Source: Actinomycetes bacterium
GTDB taxonomy: Bacteria; Actinomycetota; Humimicrobiia; Humimicrobiales; Humimicrobiaceae
Assembly: GCA_022396035.1 (NCBI GenBank)
Contig: JAIOXO010000018.1
Location: 1 to 34,455 of the forward strand
Direction: 5' to 3'
DNA: 34,455 nucleotides
Position 1 is the stretch's first letter. Every line of letters starts with the position of its first letter. Position numbers and translations under genes: made by a program. Positions 25,102 to 32,931 of this stretch are shown piece after piece. The notes below the pieces were generated by a model that was not told the DNA's origin, did not search any database, and saw only the letters and a program-made list of their open reading frames with translations.

Positions 25102-25136
25102 TTATATATAATAAACAGAGACGAAAGGAATATAAG

Positions 25137-25469
25137 ATGATTAAGAAAACAGTAACAGCAGTGGCAATAGCAGCGGTAGTCCTTCTAAGTTCTGCGGGCT
25201 TTATATATGCCTACAATAATGAGAATCAGGAACAAAACCAGACCGCTTTTACCGACTGTATCTCCACCCAGGGCCAGGCTTTATGCCAGCAGGAACGCCA
25301 TGAATGCAGATACCAGTACAACCAGGACGCTCAGGATTGTGAAGGGCAGTACCAGCAGCTTAGAAACCAGGAGAGATTAGCCCAAGACGGACAGTCCCAG
25401 CAGCCGCAACAGGAGTGCAACCAGTTAAGATCTAACCAGTCAGGCCAGAGCAGAAGGGGCAGAAAATAA
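25137..25469 (+). CDS. Secreted Gln- and Cys-rich small protein
   Basis: A 110-residue protein with a clear signal peptide or anchor (about 4-26). The mature part is hydrophilic, rich in Gln, Asn, Arg and Glu, with cysteines C41, C50, C57, C68 and C94. The internal pattern C-Q-Q-E-R-H-E-C and D-C-E-G-Q suggests disulfides or metal binding. It has no recognisable domain; the basic tail SRRGRK ends it. AAGGA precedes the ATG. Its stop overlaps the next start as TAATG, so it is made together with the DUF4405-like membrane protein. Function unknown. Confidence 0.72.
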   Translation: MIKKTVTAVAIAAVVLLSSAGFIYAYNNENQEQNQTAFTDCISTQGQALCQQERHECRYQYNQDAQDCEGQYQQLRNQERLAQDGQSQQPQQECNQLRSNQSGQSRRGRK

Positions 25470-25777
25470 TGAGGTTGAAAATTAAGTTAAAAATAATTAC
25501 CGATATTTTTTTACTATTTTTTGCACTTATCAGCGCCATAACCGGAGTCCTGCTGCTGGCCACCCCTTCCGGTCCCGGTACCCGGGCCGGGTTTGAGGTT
25601 GGCGCCAGTATACTGGATCTCACCTCAAAAAGTTCCTTGAAATTGTTCCATGACTGGAGCTCCATATTGCTCATAGCTATGGTTGTTTTTCACCTGATGC
25701 TTAACGGCAGCACCATAGCCTGTTACTTTAAGAAATATTTTAGGACGCTAAAGAATAATAGCTGTGAAAAGATATAA
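25469..25777 (+). CDS. DUF4405-like 2-TM membrane protein with a His-x13-His pair
   Basis: A 102-residue protein with two membrane helices (about 9-31 and 63-82). The segment between them is Gly/Ser-rich (ATPSGPGTRAGFEVG). The second helix carries H61 and H75 in KLFHDWSSILLIAMVVFHLMLNG, the DUF4405-type H-x13-H pattern seen in small putative haem-binding membrane proteins. Translation is coupled to the secreted Cys-rich protein (TAATG). It shares the His spacing of the two small membrane proteins in the operon on the other side, suggesting a common haem-based role. Confidence 0.72.
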   Translation: MRLKIKLKIITDIFLLFFALISAITGVLLLATPSGPGTRAGFEVGASILDLTSKSSLKLFHDWSSILLIAMVVFHLMLNGSTIACYFKKYFRTLKNNSCEKI

Positions 25778-25822
25778 ATAAATAAGGTATAATATCTGGT
25801 AAAAACAAAACAAACACAATCA

Positions 25823-26383
25823 TTGGACAATTTAGACTTATACCTTAGACAGTATAGAAAAAGCAATGACCGGATCTGGTTTGAAAAGATTTACAACCGG
25901 TTTATGCCTCAACTCTTCCGGTACTGTTATTACCGTACCGGAAGTAAGCAGGAAGCAGAAGATCTCTGTAGTGAGCTGGCCTTAAGGGCTTACAATAACC
26001 TGGGCCGTAAAAAATTTAACAGCCGGCAATTTTTTGGGTGGCTTTATCGGGTAGCCAGAAATCTGCTCATCGATTATTACCGTAAACAGGGCAGGTCAGC
26101 CGTGCAGTCCCCTCCGGATAAAGAGCAAGTATCCAGTGAAAACAGTGGTTTAATTGATAACAGCCCTTATCTTTCTATTGAACTGGGAATAAAAAATGAA
26201 AAACTGTTTAAAGCCATGTCCAGGCTCACCGATCTGCAGAGAGAGGTAGTAATTTTAAAATTTATAGAAGATTTTGACTATAAACTGATATCCAGGATAA
26301 CCGGTAAAAGGCAGAATACCTTAAGGGGCATCGTATTCAGGGCCCTGGATGGCTTAAAAAGATATATGCAGGAATATGAATAA
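25823..26383 (+). CDS. ECF-type RNA polymerase sigma factor
   Basis: A 186-residue sigma-70 family protein. Region 2 (about 10-85) includes RQYRKSNDRIWFEKIYNRF, AEDLCSELALRAY and QFFGWLYRVARNLLIDYYRK. Region 4 (about 128-183) has LTDLQREVVILKFIEDFDYKLISRITGKRQNTLRGIVFRAL as helix-turn-helix (two adjacent blocks). There is no region 1 or 3, as in ECF factors. The best start is a TTG at 25823; no ribosome site is visible, but a TATAAT at 25788-25793 gives a short leader. It overlaps the next gene by eight bases, a usual sigma/anti-sigma arrangement. Confidence 0.88.
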   Translation: MDNLDLYLRQYRKSNDRIWFEKIYNRFMPQLFRYCYYRTGSKQEAEDLCSELALRAYNNLGRKKFNSRQFFGWLYRVARNLLIDYYRKQGRSAVQSPPDKEQVSSENSGLIDNSPYLSIELGIKNEKLFKAMSRLTDLQREVVILKFIEDFDYKLISRITGKRQNTLRGIVFRALDGLKRYMQEYE

Positions 26384-27026
26384 AAAACATATACAAAATA
26401 TAACCGACAAATGCCTGAGCCTTATGGAAAAAGGCTACAGCCTGTCATACTGCCTTGAAAAATACAGCTACTGCCGGGACACTCTGGAACCTTACCTTAA
26501 AACTGCGATGCAGACTAAGGGCTTAAAGTCACTGCAGCCTGATGAAAATTTCAGGAAGTCTACTTTGCAGCACATATTAAGTCAGGTTCCGCAAAAAAGA
26601 CCCGGGCCAAGATGGCTCAAGCCGGCAATTGCTTTTATTGCTGCGTTTATGATTGTCTCTTTCTCTTTTGCCGGCACCGCTTATGCATCCCAGGACAGTA
26701 TACCCGGGCAGGCGTTTTATCCGGTTAAAAGAACCGTAGAAGAGGTGCAGCTATTTATTTATCCCCCTGCTCAAAAGGCAAAACTTCACCTTAATATGCT
26801 AAACAGGAGAATAGAAGAAGCCAGACAGGTTATGGCATCCGAAGATACTCCCCAGCAGCTGGCTGACCAGGTTATGCAAAATATTGACCAACAATACGGC
26901 CAGTGCAAGCAATATGGATGCCTGTCTGCAGAAAACCAGGACCAGATTATAGAAGATATTGAAAGCATAAACAGCCGATATCAGAAACGATACGGCCAGA
27001 AAAACCAAAACCGGCATAATCAGTAG
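26376..27026 (+). CDS. DUF5667 membrane protein, putative anti-sigma factor
   Basis: A 216-residue protein with a cytoplasmic N-terminal region of about 80 residues (with C13, C26, C33). One membrane helix follows (about 83-103), then an extracytoplasmic DUF5667 domain. ASQDSIPGQAFYPVKRTVEEVQLF is the family signature in two blocks, followed by AKLHLNMLNRRIEEARQVM and a Gln-rich tail. DUF5667 proteins are commonly found beside ECF sigma genes and are assumed to sequester them. The coding overlap with the sigma gene supports this. Its stop overlaps the convergent M48 peptidase gene by seven bases. Confidence 0.83.
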   Translation: MNKKHIQNITDKCLSLMEKGYSLSYCLEKYSYCRDTLEPYLKTAMQTKGLKSLQPDENFRKSTLQHILSQVPQKRPGPRWLKPAIAFIAAFMIVSFSFAGTAYASQDSIPGQAFYPVKRTVEEVQLFIYPPAQKAKLHLNMLNRRIEEARQVMASEDTPQQLADQVMQNIDQQYGQCKQYGCLSAENQDQIIEDIESINSRYQKRYGQKNQNRHNQ

Positions 27027-28204
27027 GCGCTATCAACCATTCTTATCCTCTCCATTATGGGAGGATGGCTGTACCACAGGTATCTGATTAAGGGATGGGG
27101 CTCTACATTAGAGTAATTAGTCTGGGCCAAATTTACAAACAGCCCTGCCACGGCCTGAGGATCACTGGTGAGCTCCAGCGTTATCAAGTCAGCCTTTCTT
27201 TCAAAGTTACGGGATATAAGATTCTGAACCGGGGCAGTAACGGTGGATAACAAAATATATACTACAATAACTATCATTACCCTGGTCAGTACCTGCCCGC
27301 CCAGACTCCGGGTAACCCAATAGGCTATCGCCATAAATAAAAAGAAGACCGGTACCGAAACGAGAAACCATTTAACCAGGTGCTTTGACTTCCAGTGTCC
27401 CATTTCGTGAGCTATAACCGCCAGTACCTGTCCGGAACTAAACCTGTTAAGCAGGTTGTCATAAATGACAATTCTTTGGGTTCTGCCCAGTCCGGTAAAG
27501 TAAGCATTGGCCTTTACTGTCTTCCGGCTGGCATCAGCTACCAGAACCTGATCTATATTTATACCCGCCTTATCGCCCATCTGTTTTATACTGGTTACCA
27601 TTTTCTGGTCTTCAAGAGGCTTAAAATTATAAAAGAGCGGATCAATTATCAAAGGATATAATATGGTCGCAATTAGGGAAAACAGCACCAGGGTCACCCA
27701 GGCCAGCAGCCACCAGCTCCGGGGAAAATGGCCGATTAAAAAATACAGCCCGCAGTAACCGGCAAAAGAGATAAGAAAGGATACCATAACCGACTTGCCA
27801 TAGTCCAGCAACCAGGCTCCAAAGGATTGGTTAGATAACCCAAAACTTTTTTCAATTAGAAAGCCCCTCCACCAGCTCAGGGGAAAAGTAGCTGCATACA
27901 TTATTACAAGAAACAAGGCCAGAAATATAATAGCTTTTATGGTCCGGTAGTTGCCTGCCCTGGCTATCCATAAAAAAAGAAAAACAAAGCCTGCCCAAAT
28001 TATTTTATTCAAAATATATGGCAGCCACTTTACAGCATTGTAATCAGCAGCTTTTTGCAAAAATGGTGTTCCAAACAGGCTAACTGCTTCATTGCTGTAA
28101 GCTGGTTTTACCCCCACCCCGAATATAAGTGTAATCAGCATCAAAACGCCATAAAGGCACAATATTGTCCATAAAAAAGAAGCTGCCATGTTTTTTGGGC
28201 CCAT
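27020..28204 (-). CDS. M48-family CAAX/Ste24-type membrane zinc protease
   Basis: A 394-residue membrane metalloprotease. The N-terminal half holds an M48_N-type block of five or so membrane helices (FPLSWWRGFLIEKSFGLSNQ is the family landmark). The catalytic HEMGH sits in VLAVIAHEMGHWKSKH at about 277. The third zinc ligand is the Glu of NFERKADLITLEL. The C-terminus has HPLIRYLWYSHPPIMERI, typical of Ste24/HtpX-like enzymes. In bacteria the family is linked to membrane-protein quality control. Its ATG directly follows the DUF362 stop (TAG ATG), showing tight coupling. Confidence 0.92.
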   Translation of the reverse strand: MGPKNMAASFLWTILCLYGVLMLITLIFGVGVKPAYSNEAVSLFGTPFLQKAADYNAVKWLPYILNKIIWAGFVFLFLWIARAGNYRTIKAIIFLALFLVIMYAATFPLSWWRGFLIEKSFGLSNQSFGAWLLDYGKSVMVSFLISFAGYCGLYFLIGHFPRSWWLLAWVTLVLFSLIATILYPLIIDPLFYNFKPLEDQKMVTSIKQMGDKAGINIDQVLVADASRKTVKANAYFTGLGRTQRIVIYDNLLNRFSSGQVLAVIAHEMGHWKSKHLVKWFLVSVPVFFLFMAIAYWVTRSLGGQVLTRVMIVIVVYILLSTVTAPVQNLISRNFERKADLITLELTSDPQAVAGLFVNLAQTNYSNVEPHPLIRYLWYSHPPIMERIRMVDSAY

Positions 28205-29296
28205 CTACTTTATTTCTTCCATATTATAATGGTTATTTCCCAGTCCCCGGTCTTTTAGCTTTTGTATCTGTAGGAAGGGGTCCTTGCCATGGATTTTTTC
28301 AAACAGATGATCCCCCGGGGTCAGCTTTCTTCCCTCAGGCAGAGAACCGGGCAGAAGCTTATCGTCATCTATTAAATCCAGGGAAGCCTGCTCGATAGCC
28401 ACCATGTCATCAGAGGCCAGTATGCCTATGTCCGGTACCAGAGAAGGAGTGGAAAGGCCCCAGCAGTCACAAAGAATAGTTATATTAAGCAAAAAATTTA
28501 TATAGTAAACACTATCCGGTTCAAATGTTTCCAGCACCTTCTGGGTAGCTATGGCCATGCCTTCCTGGAAATCCTCATATTTTTTTCCCTCCAGTGTTAG
28601 GGCTTCATTGGGGCATACATCTATGCAGTGCTGGCAGTAAGTACAGTGATGGTAAAATATCTCATAGTTGCCATCATCATCAAATTTGTTGGCACTATAA
28701 CGGCATGAATCCACACAGGCATTACAATGGTCACACAGATCCTTATTCCAGTTTATTCCGCCTTCCAATGCATGGATATCCCCTCTGGTTTTTCTGGTAA
28801 CGCATCCCATAGCAATATTTTTGCAGGCCCCGCCATAGGCGCAGACCCCATGGCCCTTTACATGGGAAAAATCTATTAAAACATCTGCATCCTGTATATG
28901 TCCTGCTATCTGTACTTGGTCCAGAGTTTTAAAATCAACCGGATGGTTATAATAGTATTTATCAAAAAGCCCGGTAGTGGATATAAGGGGAACACCCAGA
29001 ACCGCCTCTCCATATCCCCTGTCTTTGGCACAGGTTACCGAGGATTCCAGGTCAGTTATAAACACCTGGCCTCCTGCTTTTTTCAGCTGGTCTACTATAA
29101 TTTTTACAAATAATGGATGGATGGTGGTATAACCAAGATTGGTGCCCAGGTGCATTTTCAGGGCAACCGATTTATCTTCTACCATATCTTTTAAATCCAG
29201 GGATTGGAGCAGCCTGGTCAGTTTGGCCGGAAGTGTAGCCTTAGCGTCAAGCTGATCATAGTTTACAGAAGCAAACTTTACTAAAGATTTTTTCAT
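28205..29296 (-). CDS. DUF362 protein with two inserted 4Fe-4S motifs
   Basis: A 363-residue DUF362-family protein. The first half has the family core: VALKMHLGTNLGYTTIHPLF, VFITDLESSVTCAKDRGYG and DVLIDFSHVKGHG. Two ferredoxin motifs follow: C188-x2-C191-x2-C194-x3-C198 and C218-x2-C221-x2-C224-x3-C228-P. The C-terminus includes CWGLSTPSLVPDIGILASDD, also typical. Such proteins are predicted cytoplasmic iron-sulfur electron carriers or oxidoreductases, with no proven reaction. A good ribosome site (GGAGGGG) precedes its ATG. It is the first gene of a pair with the M48 protease. Confidence 0.88.
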   Translation of the reverse strand: MKKSLVKFASVNYDQLDAKATLPAKLTRLLQSLDLKDMVEDKSVALKMHLGTNLGYTTIHPLFVKIIVDQLKKAGGQVFITDLESSVTCAKDRGYGEAVLGVPLISTTGLFDKYYYNHPVDFKTLDQVQIAGHIQDADVLIDFSHVKGHGVCAYGGACKNIAMGCVTRKTRGDIHALEGGINWNKDLCDHCNACVDSCRYSANKFDDDGNYEIFYHHCTYCQHCIDVCPNEALTLEGKKYEDFQEGMAIATQKVLETFEPDSVYYINFLLNITILCDCWGLSTPSLVPDIGILASDDMVAIEQASLDLIDDDKLLPGSLPEGRKLTPGDHLFEKIHGKDPFLQIQKLKDRGLGNNHYNMEEIK

Positions 29297-29352
29297 AATT
29301 TTACCCCTCCTATTTTTGTATATATTTTACAACAAACTCTTTTATAAAAAAA

Positions 29353-30504
29353 TTACAGGTAATTTGAGGGATTCTGGCAGACTCCGTTAACTCTTACTTC
29401 AAAATGAAGATGGGGGCCGGTGGTCCAGCCAGTGGTACCTACATAACCTATTGTCTGACCTCTTTTAACCTCCTGACCGGCGGAAACCGCAAAACCGGAA
29501 AGATGGGCATAGAAAGTAGCCACCCCTCCACCGTGATAGATAAGCACTGAATAGCCATAACCTCCCACATGGGCTGCCTGTATTACCTGTCCTCCATCCG
29601 CAGCAATTACCGGGGTACCGGAATCACAGGCTATATCTACCCCCGAATGAAGCCTGGTGGCCCCGAATATGGGACTGCTCCGGTAACCAAATCCTGAAAT
29701 CAGAATACCATTGGTAGGCCAGGCCAGTCTGCCGCTGGGTGCATTTCCATAGCGATAGCTTTCCAGAGTCTTCTTTATTTCCGCTTCTTTGGCTGCCAGC
29801 TGTTTTTCCATGGCCAGCAGAGTATTTTTATTAGCTATAGTTTCAGATAAGAGTTCTTTTTTTTGCTCATAAATTCCTTCAATATCTTCTTTTTTGCTCT
29901 CCTGGCTTTCTATCAGACTTTCTAAATCCTGTTTCTGGTTTTCCAGCACCTGATTAAGTTTTAATATATTGTTCTTTATATTTATGATGGCTTGCCTTTT
30001 AACCTTAACCTCCTGGATAATCTTCGCATCCTGGTCTGCAATCATGGTCATCATCTTAAATTTGGACACAAAATCCATAAAACTTTCAGAATTCAGGACA
30101 ACTTCTATCAAGTTGATGTCTTTATGTTTGTATATGCTGGATACCCTGCTATTAAGTATCTCCACCCTGTGTTGAAGATCCTGTTCGGTTTGTTTTAGTT
30201 CTTTTTGATTGATCTCCAGTTCCAGACTGGTTTTATTTATCTCTGCCTCAAGAGCATTCAGTTCCTGGTTTAATTGTTCCAGTTGCTCCAGTACTGCTAC
30301 CATTTCCTGTTCGACAGACTCTATCTGTCCCAGATACTGCTGCTCTTTTATTTTTTCCTGTTCAATCTGTTTGCTGGTATTTTCCTTTTCCTGTTGGACC
30401 TGATCCAGCTTTTCCTCCAGGTTTTCAGCTAACAGCTGCTGGGGCAATAGCACCAGGGATAAAGTTATAATTATCGATATAAAAATTGTGGAGGTTTTTC
30501 TCAT
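29353..30504 (-). CDS. Coiled-coil M23 peptidoglycan hydrolase (EnvC/CwlO-like)
   Basis: A 383-residue secreted protein: signal peptide (about 1-26), a long coiled coil rich in Glu/Gln/Leu/Lys (about 27-250), and an M23/LytM peptidase domain (about 280-375). Zinc ligands are complete: HSGVD (H and D) and HLHFE (H365 and H367). GFGYRSSP and TTGWTTGPHLHFE are family landmarks. It is therefore probably an active endopeptidase cutting peptide cross-links, unlike LytM-degenerate activators. The coiled coil suggests control by FtsEX-like partners, none of which is in the window. A promoter lies upstream at 30568-30595. Confidence 0.92.
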   Translation of the reverse strand: MRKTSTIFISIIITLSLVLLPQQLLAENLEEKLDQVQQEKENTSKQIEQEKIKEQQYLGQIESVEQEMVAVLEQLEQLNQELNALEAEINKTSLELEINQKELKQTEQDLQHRVEILNSRVSSIYKHKDINLIEVVLNSESFMDFVSKFKMMTMIADQDAKIIQEVKVKRQAIINIKNNILKLNQVLENQKQDLESLIESQESKKEDIEGIYEQKKELLSETIANKNTLLAMEKQLAAKEAEIKKTLESYRYGNAPSGRLAWPTNGILISGFGYRSSPIFGATRLHSGVDIACDSGTPVIAADGGQVIQAAHVGGYGYSVLIYHGGGVATFYAHLSGFAVSAGQEVKRGQTIGYVGTTGWTTGPHLHFEVRVNGVCQNPSNYL

Positions 30505-30567
30505 TTTACTTTTATGTATTATATAAGTAAAAAATATACTATTATCTTAATATTTTTATACAAATTA

Positions 30568-30595
30568 ATAATACAACCTTGGTAACATTTGTCAA
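30568..30595 (-). promoter_or_regulatory. Candidate promoter of the M23 hydrolase gene
   Basis: On the minus strand a perfect TTGACA (30590-30595) is followed by a 16-base spacer and TATTAT (30568-30573). Initiation near 30561 would leave a leader of about 57 bases. It lies in the 107-base gap after the ZnuA-like gene, allowing the hydrolase to be made independently of the upstream operon. Confidence 0.52.
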
Positions 30596-30611
30596 CAAAG
30601 AAGGTGAGGTA

Positions 30612-31514
30612 TTAATCTAAACCCTTGCTAAGCTGGTCCAGATTATAATGCATAAGCTGGATGTAGGAATCCCTTCCCCCGGCTCCCCCCAGCGGGTCCA
30701 GTACCAGTATTTGTAACTCCAGATCTTGGGCCAAGTAATTAACCATATCTGCAGAAAGCTGGGGCTCTATAAAAATGGTATCAATTCCGTATTGCCTGAC
30801 CGTTTCATATAGTTCTATAACATAATCGGGGGCAGGTTCTTTGCCCGGGAAAGGCTCCACAGACATCACCTGAACTATATTTAAGTCCCGGGCCAGATAA
30901 CTCCAGGCATCATGAAAAGCAATAAACTCTCTCTTTTTAAATTTCTCAGCATCATTTTCACCCCGGGTTTCCAGGCTTTTTAGCTCTTGTAAATATTTTT
31001 GCTTATTTTCCTCAAATTCTTCCCTGTACTGGGGAAAAGACTGGATAAGCTGATCAGTAATATTTTCCACTATTATCATGGAATTGGAAATAGAAAGCCA
31101 TATATGAGGATTGGCTATATTATCTTCTCTGATCAAATCTATCCGGTCGTTCACCTCTACTACAGCGGTATCCATTCCCAGCCCTGCTATGGTGTCATCC
31201 AGCCAGTCATCCAGTCCCAGACCCACCTTAAATGCAATCTCTGCTCCCTGCAGCTGTTTCACCCGGTCAGGGGTCAATTCAAAGGTGTGGGGGCTCTCTC
31301 CAGGCTGTATAATATAAACCACTTCCAGCCTGTCTTCAGCAATATTTCTGGTAATATCATAAAGGGGATATATAGTAGTAAGGACTTTTAAGCTATCCTG
31401 TTGCTGGATTTGCCGGCTGCAGGAAATAGCTGGCAGCAACAAAGAAATTAGCAGTATGCACAGCCCGGCAATGCTAACTTTTAATTTTTCTTTTGTATTT
31501 ATACATTTTTTCAT
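30612..31514 (-). CDS. ZnuA/TroA-like metal ABC transporter substrate-binding lipoprotein
   Basis: A 300-residue cluster A-I solute-binding protein. A signal peptide precedes lipobox AISC (C32). Metal ligands H76 (GESPHTFELTPD), H137 (NPHIWLS), H201 (AFHDAWSYL) and D273 (LDPLGG) form the usual Zn/Mn site. No His-rich loop is present, hinting at manganese or a low-abundance zinc site rather than a Zn sink. The ATG at 31514, behind AAGGA, lies inside the end of the broken GGDEF reading frame. No permease or ATPase gene adjoins it, so its transporter must be encoded elsewhere. Confidence 0.88.
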   Translation of the reverse strand: MKKCINTKEKLKVSIAGLCILLISLLLPAISCSRQIQQQDSLKVLTTIYPLYDITRNIAEDRLEVVYIIQPGESPHTFELTPDRVKQLQGAEIAFKVGLGLDDWLDDTIAGLGMDTAVVEVNDRIDLIREDNIANPHIWLSISNSMIIVENITDQLIQSFPQYREEFEENKQKYLQELKSLETRGENDAEKFKKREFIAFHDAWSYLARDLNIVQVMSVEPFPGKEPAPDYVIELYETVRQYGIDTIFIEPQLSADMVNYLAQDLELQILVLDPLGGAGGRDSYIQLMHYNLDQLSKGLD

Positions 31515-32004
31515 CAGCGATCCTTATGCACTCGTCGATATCCTGTTTTTTAACCATGGTTATTCCCCAGGCTAAAGATACCAGGTCATTTTTAGCTTTT
31601 ATTTTATCATCCATCCTTGCTATAGCCTCCCCGGCCGGGCTTATGCTGCTGTCGGCCATCAATAACAAAAATTCATCTCCGCCTCACCTGAAAGCGGTAT
31701 CCAGCCCATTTCTTAGGTCATTGGTTTAAATCTGTCCAAGTTCTACCAATAGCTGATCGCCCTGATTGTGCCCTAAACGGTTATTCACTGTTTTGAAATT
31801 ATTTATATCCTTCACTGCCGGTACCAGCTTGTAGCCAATCCGGGCAGCCCTGTTTATTTTCTTGCTGATTATCTGGTAGAAATAATGGCGATTATAAAGC
31901 GAGGTTAGCTGGTCCTGTAATATCTTTTCGGCTACCGGCTCTGCATTAATGCTTATATGTTTATACTTTATGAACTCATCCATAACTTTGTTATCTATCC
32001 TCAC
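31474..32004 (-). pseudogene. GGDEF diguanylate cyclase gene broken by two in-frame stops
   Basis: A single open frame of 177 codons from the ATG at 32004 to the stop at 31474 encodes a GGDEF domain but contains two internal stops: TAA at 31726-31728 and TGA at 31684-31686. Flanking residues are still recognisable: DQLTSLYNRHYFYQII, KDINNFKTVNNRLGHNQGDQLL, then (after the TAA) TNDLRNGLDTAFR, stop, GGDEFLLLMADSS and KMYKYKRK. The catalytic GGDEF is intact and there is no frameshift, so the loss is recent or partial. It overlaps the HD gene by 14 bases. Made as is, it would end before the active site. Confidence 0.85.
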
Positions 32005-32497
32005 CTAAGTATATTTGCCGGGCAAGTTTATTGCCGGTTTCAGTAATAAATAATTCCTCAATAAGCTCATTTTTCTTTTCATTATTTTTTTGGCTATAGT
32101 GGGCAGCAAAGTTTACCAGCCAATCAGCATCCCATATTATGTGGAAATTAATAGTGTCTATAACCCCCCGGGTGTGATGGCTGCCTACTATATCACATAC
32201 TTCTGAAATCAAATCCTGGCTTGCCCCTGCTTCCTCCAAAATCTTTCTGGCAACAGGAGGACCTTCTATCTGCTGATATTTGCCGGCATAAGAATTATAT
32301 TTTTCCATGCTTTCCAGCAAGCCGATATCATGCAGAAGAGCTGAAGCAATAATTACCTCCCTGTCTCCCCCTTCTTTTTTCATTATTTGCCTGGCATATC
32401 CCAAAACTTTCCTGGTATGCTCGATGTGTTCAGGATGCTGATTAAAATATTGCTCCATCTCTGTAGTTACTTTTTTTTCCAAATCACTGATCTCCAT
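31991..32497 (-). CDS. HD-domain phosphohydrolase
   Basis: A 168-residue single-domain HD protein. H27 (EHTRKVLGYARQIM), the H56-D57 doublet (ALLHDIGLLES) and an Asp in IIWDADWLVNF complete the metal-binding H, HD, D set. The family hydrolyses phosphate esters, often nucleotides. The GSHHTRG segment resembles YfbR/uncharacterised HD proteins; it is not an HD-GYP. GAAGGAGA precedes the ATG. It heads the operon with the broken GGDEF gene and the metal-binding lipoprotein. Confidence 0.87.
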   Translation of the reverse strand: MEISDLEKKVTTEMEQYFNQHPEHIEHTRKVLGYARQIMKKEGGDREVIIASALLHDIGLLESMEKYNSYAGKYQQIEGPPVARKILEEAGASQDLISEVCDIVGSHHTRGVIDTINFHIIWDADWLVNFAAHYSQKNNEKKNELIEELFITETGNKLARQIYLGEDR

Positions 32498-32553
32498 GTA
32501 TTCTCCTTCTTATTTAAAAATTTCTCTTACATAAAAAATTTGCCTATACATTA

Positions 32554-32931
32554 TTACAGGGTTTTTAATCTGAGCAGATGAACGGTTACTCCAATGGCTA
32601 CTAATACCAGTATTATTCTAACCCATATAATACTGGTAGCAAAAATTGCAGAGCTTAAAATGGTTGCCCACAACAGTATAAGAGCAACTAGCTTGGCCCT
32701 GGCTTCAATACCCCTTTTCTCTCTGTAATCCTTAATATATTTACCCAGGATTCTGTGGTTCAGCAGCCAGTTGTAGAATTTTCTGGATCCCTTTGCATAG
32801 CAGGCTGCAGACAACAGCAGAAACGGGGTAGTGGGTAAAATTGGTAAAAAAATTCCTACCACCCCTATACTTAAAAACAGGGTGCCCGAAGAGAGAGCGA
32901 CATATTTTATCCACTTTTTTTCTGTAATCAT
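32554..32931 (-). CDS. YbaN-family (DUF454) inner membrane protein
   Basis: A 125-residue membrane protein with about three to four helices. FLSIGVVGIFLPILPTTPFLLLSAACYAKGSRKFYNWLL is the DUF454 signature (adjacent blocks at about 19-57), followed by HRILGKYIKDYREKRGI. Length and layout match YbaN. The function of the family is unknown. Its ATG directly follows the stop of the upstream flavodoxin-like gene (no gap), so they are co-translated. Confidence 0.9.
   Translation of the reverse strand: MITEKKWIKYVALSSGTLFLSIGVVGIFLPILPTTPFLLLSAACYAKGSRKFYNWLLNHRILGKYIKDYREKRGIEARAKLVALILLWATILSSAIFATSIIWVRIILVLVAIGVTVHLLRLKTL

Noticed and set aside
31684-31686. In-frame TGA as selenocysteine or recoded sense codon in the GGDEF gene
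   Set aside because: A TAA interrupts the same frame 42 bases earlier, and TGA serves as an ordinary stop elsewhere (for example the 3-TM gene at 22708).
31474-32004. Two separate short genes in this span
   Set aside because: Both pieces are in one frame and together form a single GGDEF domain, so a broken gene explains them better.
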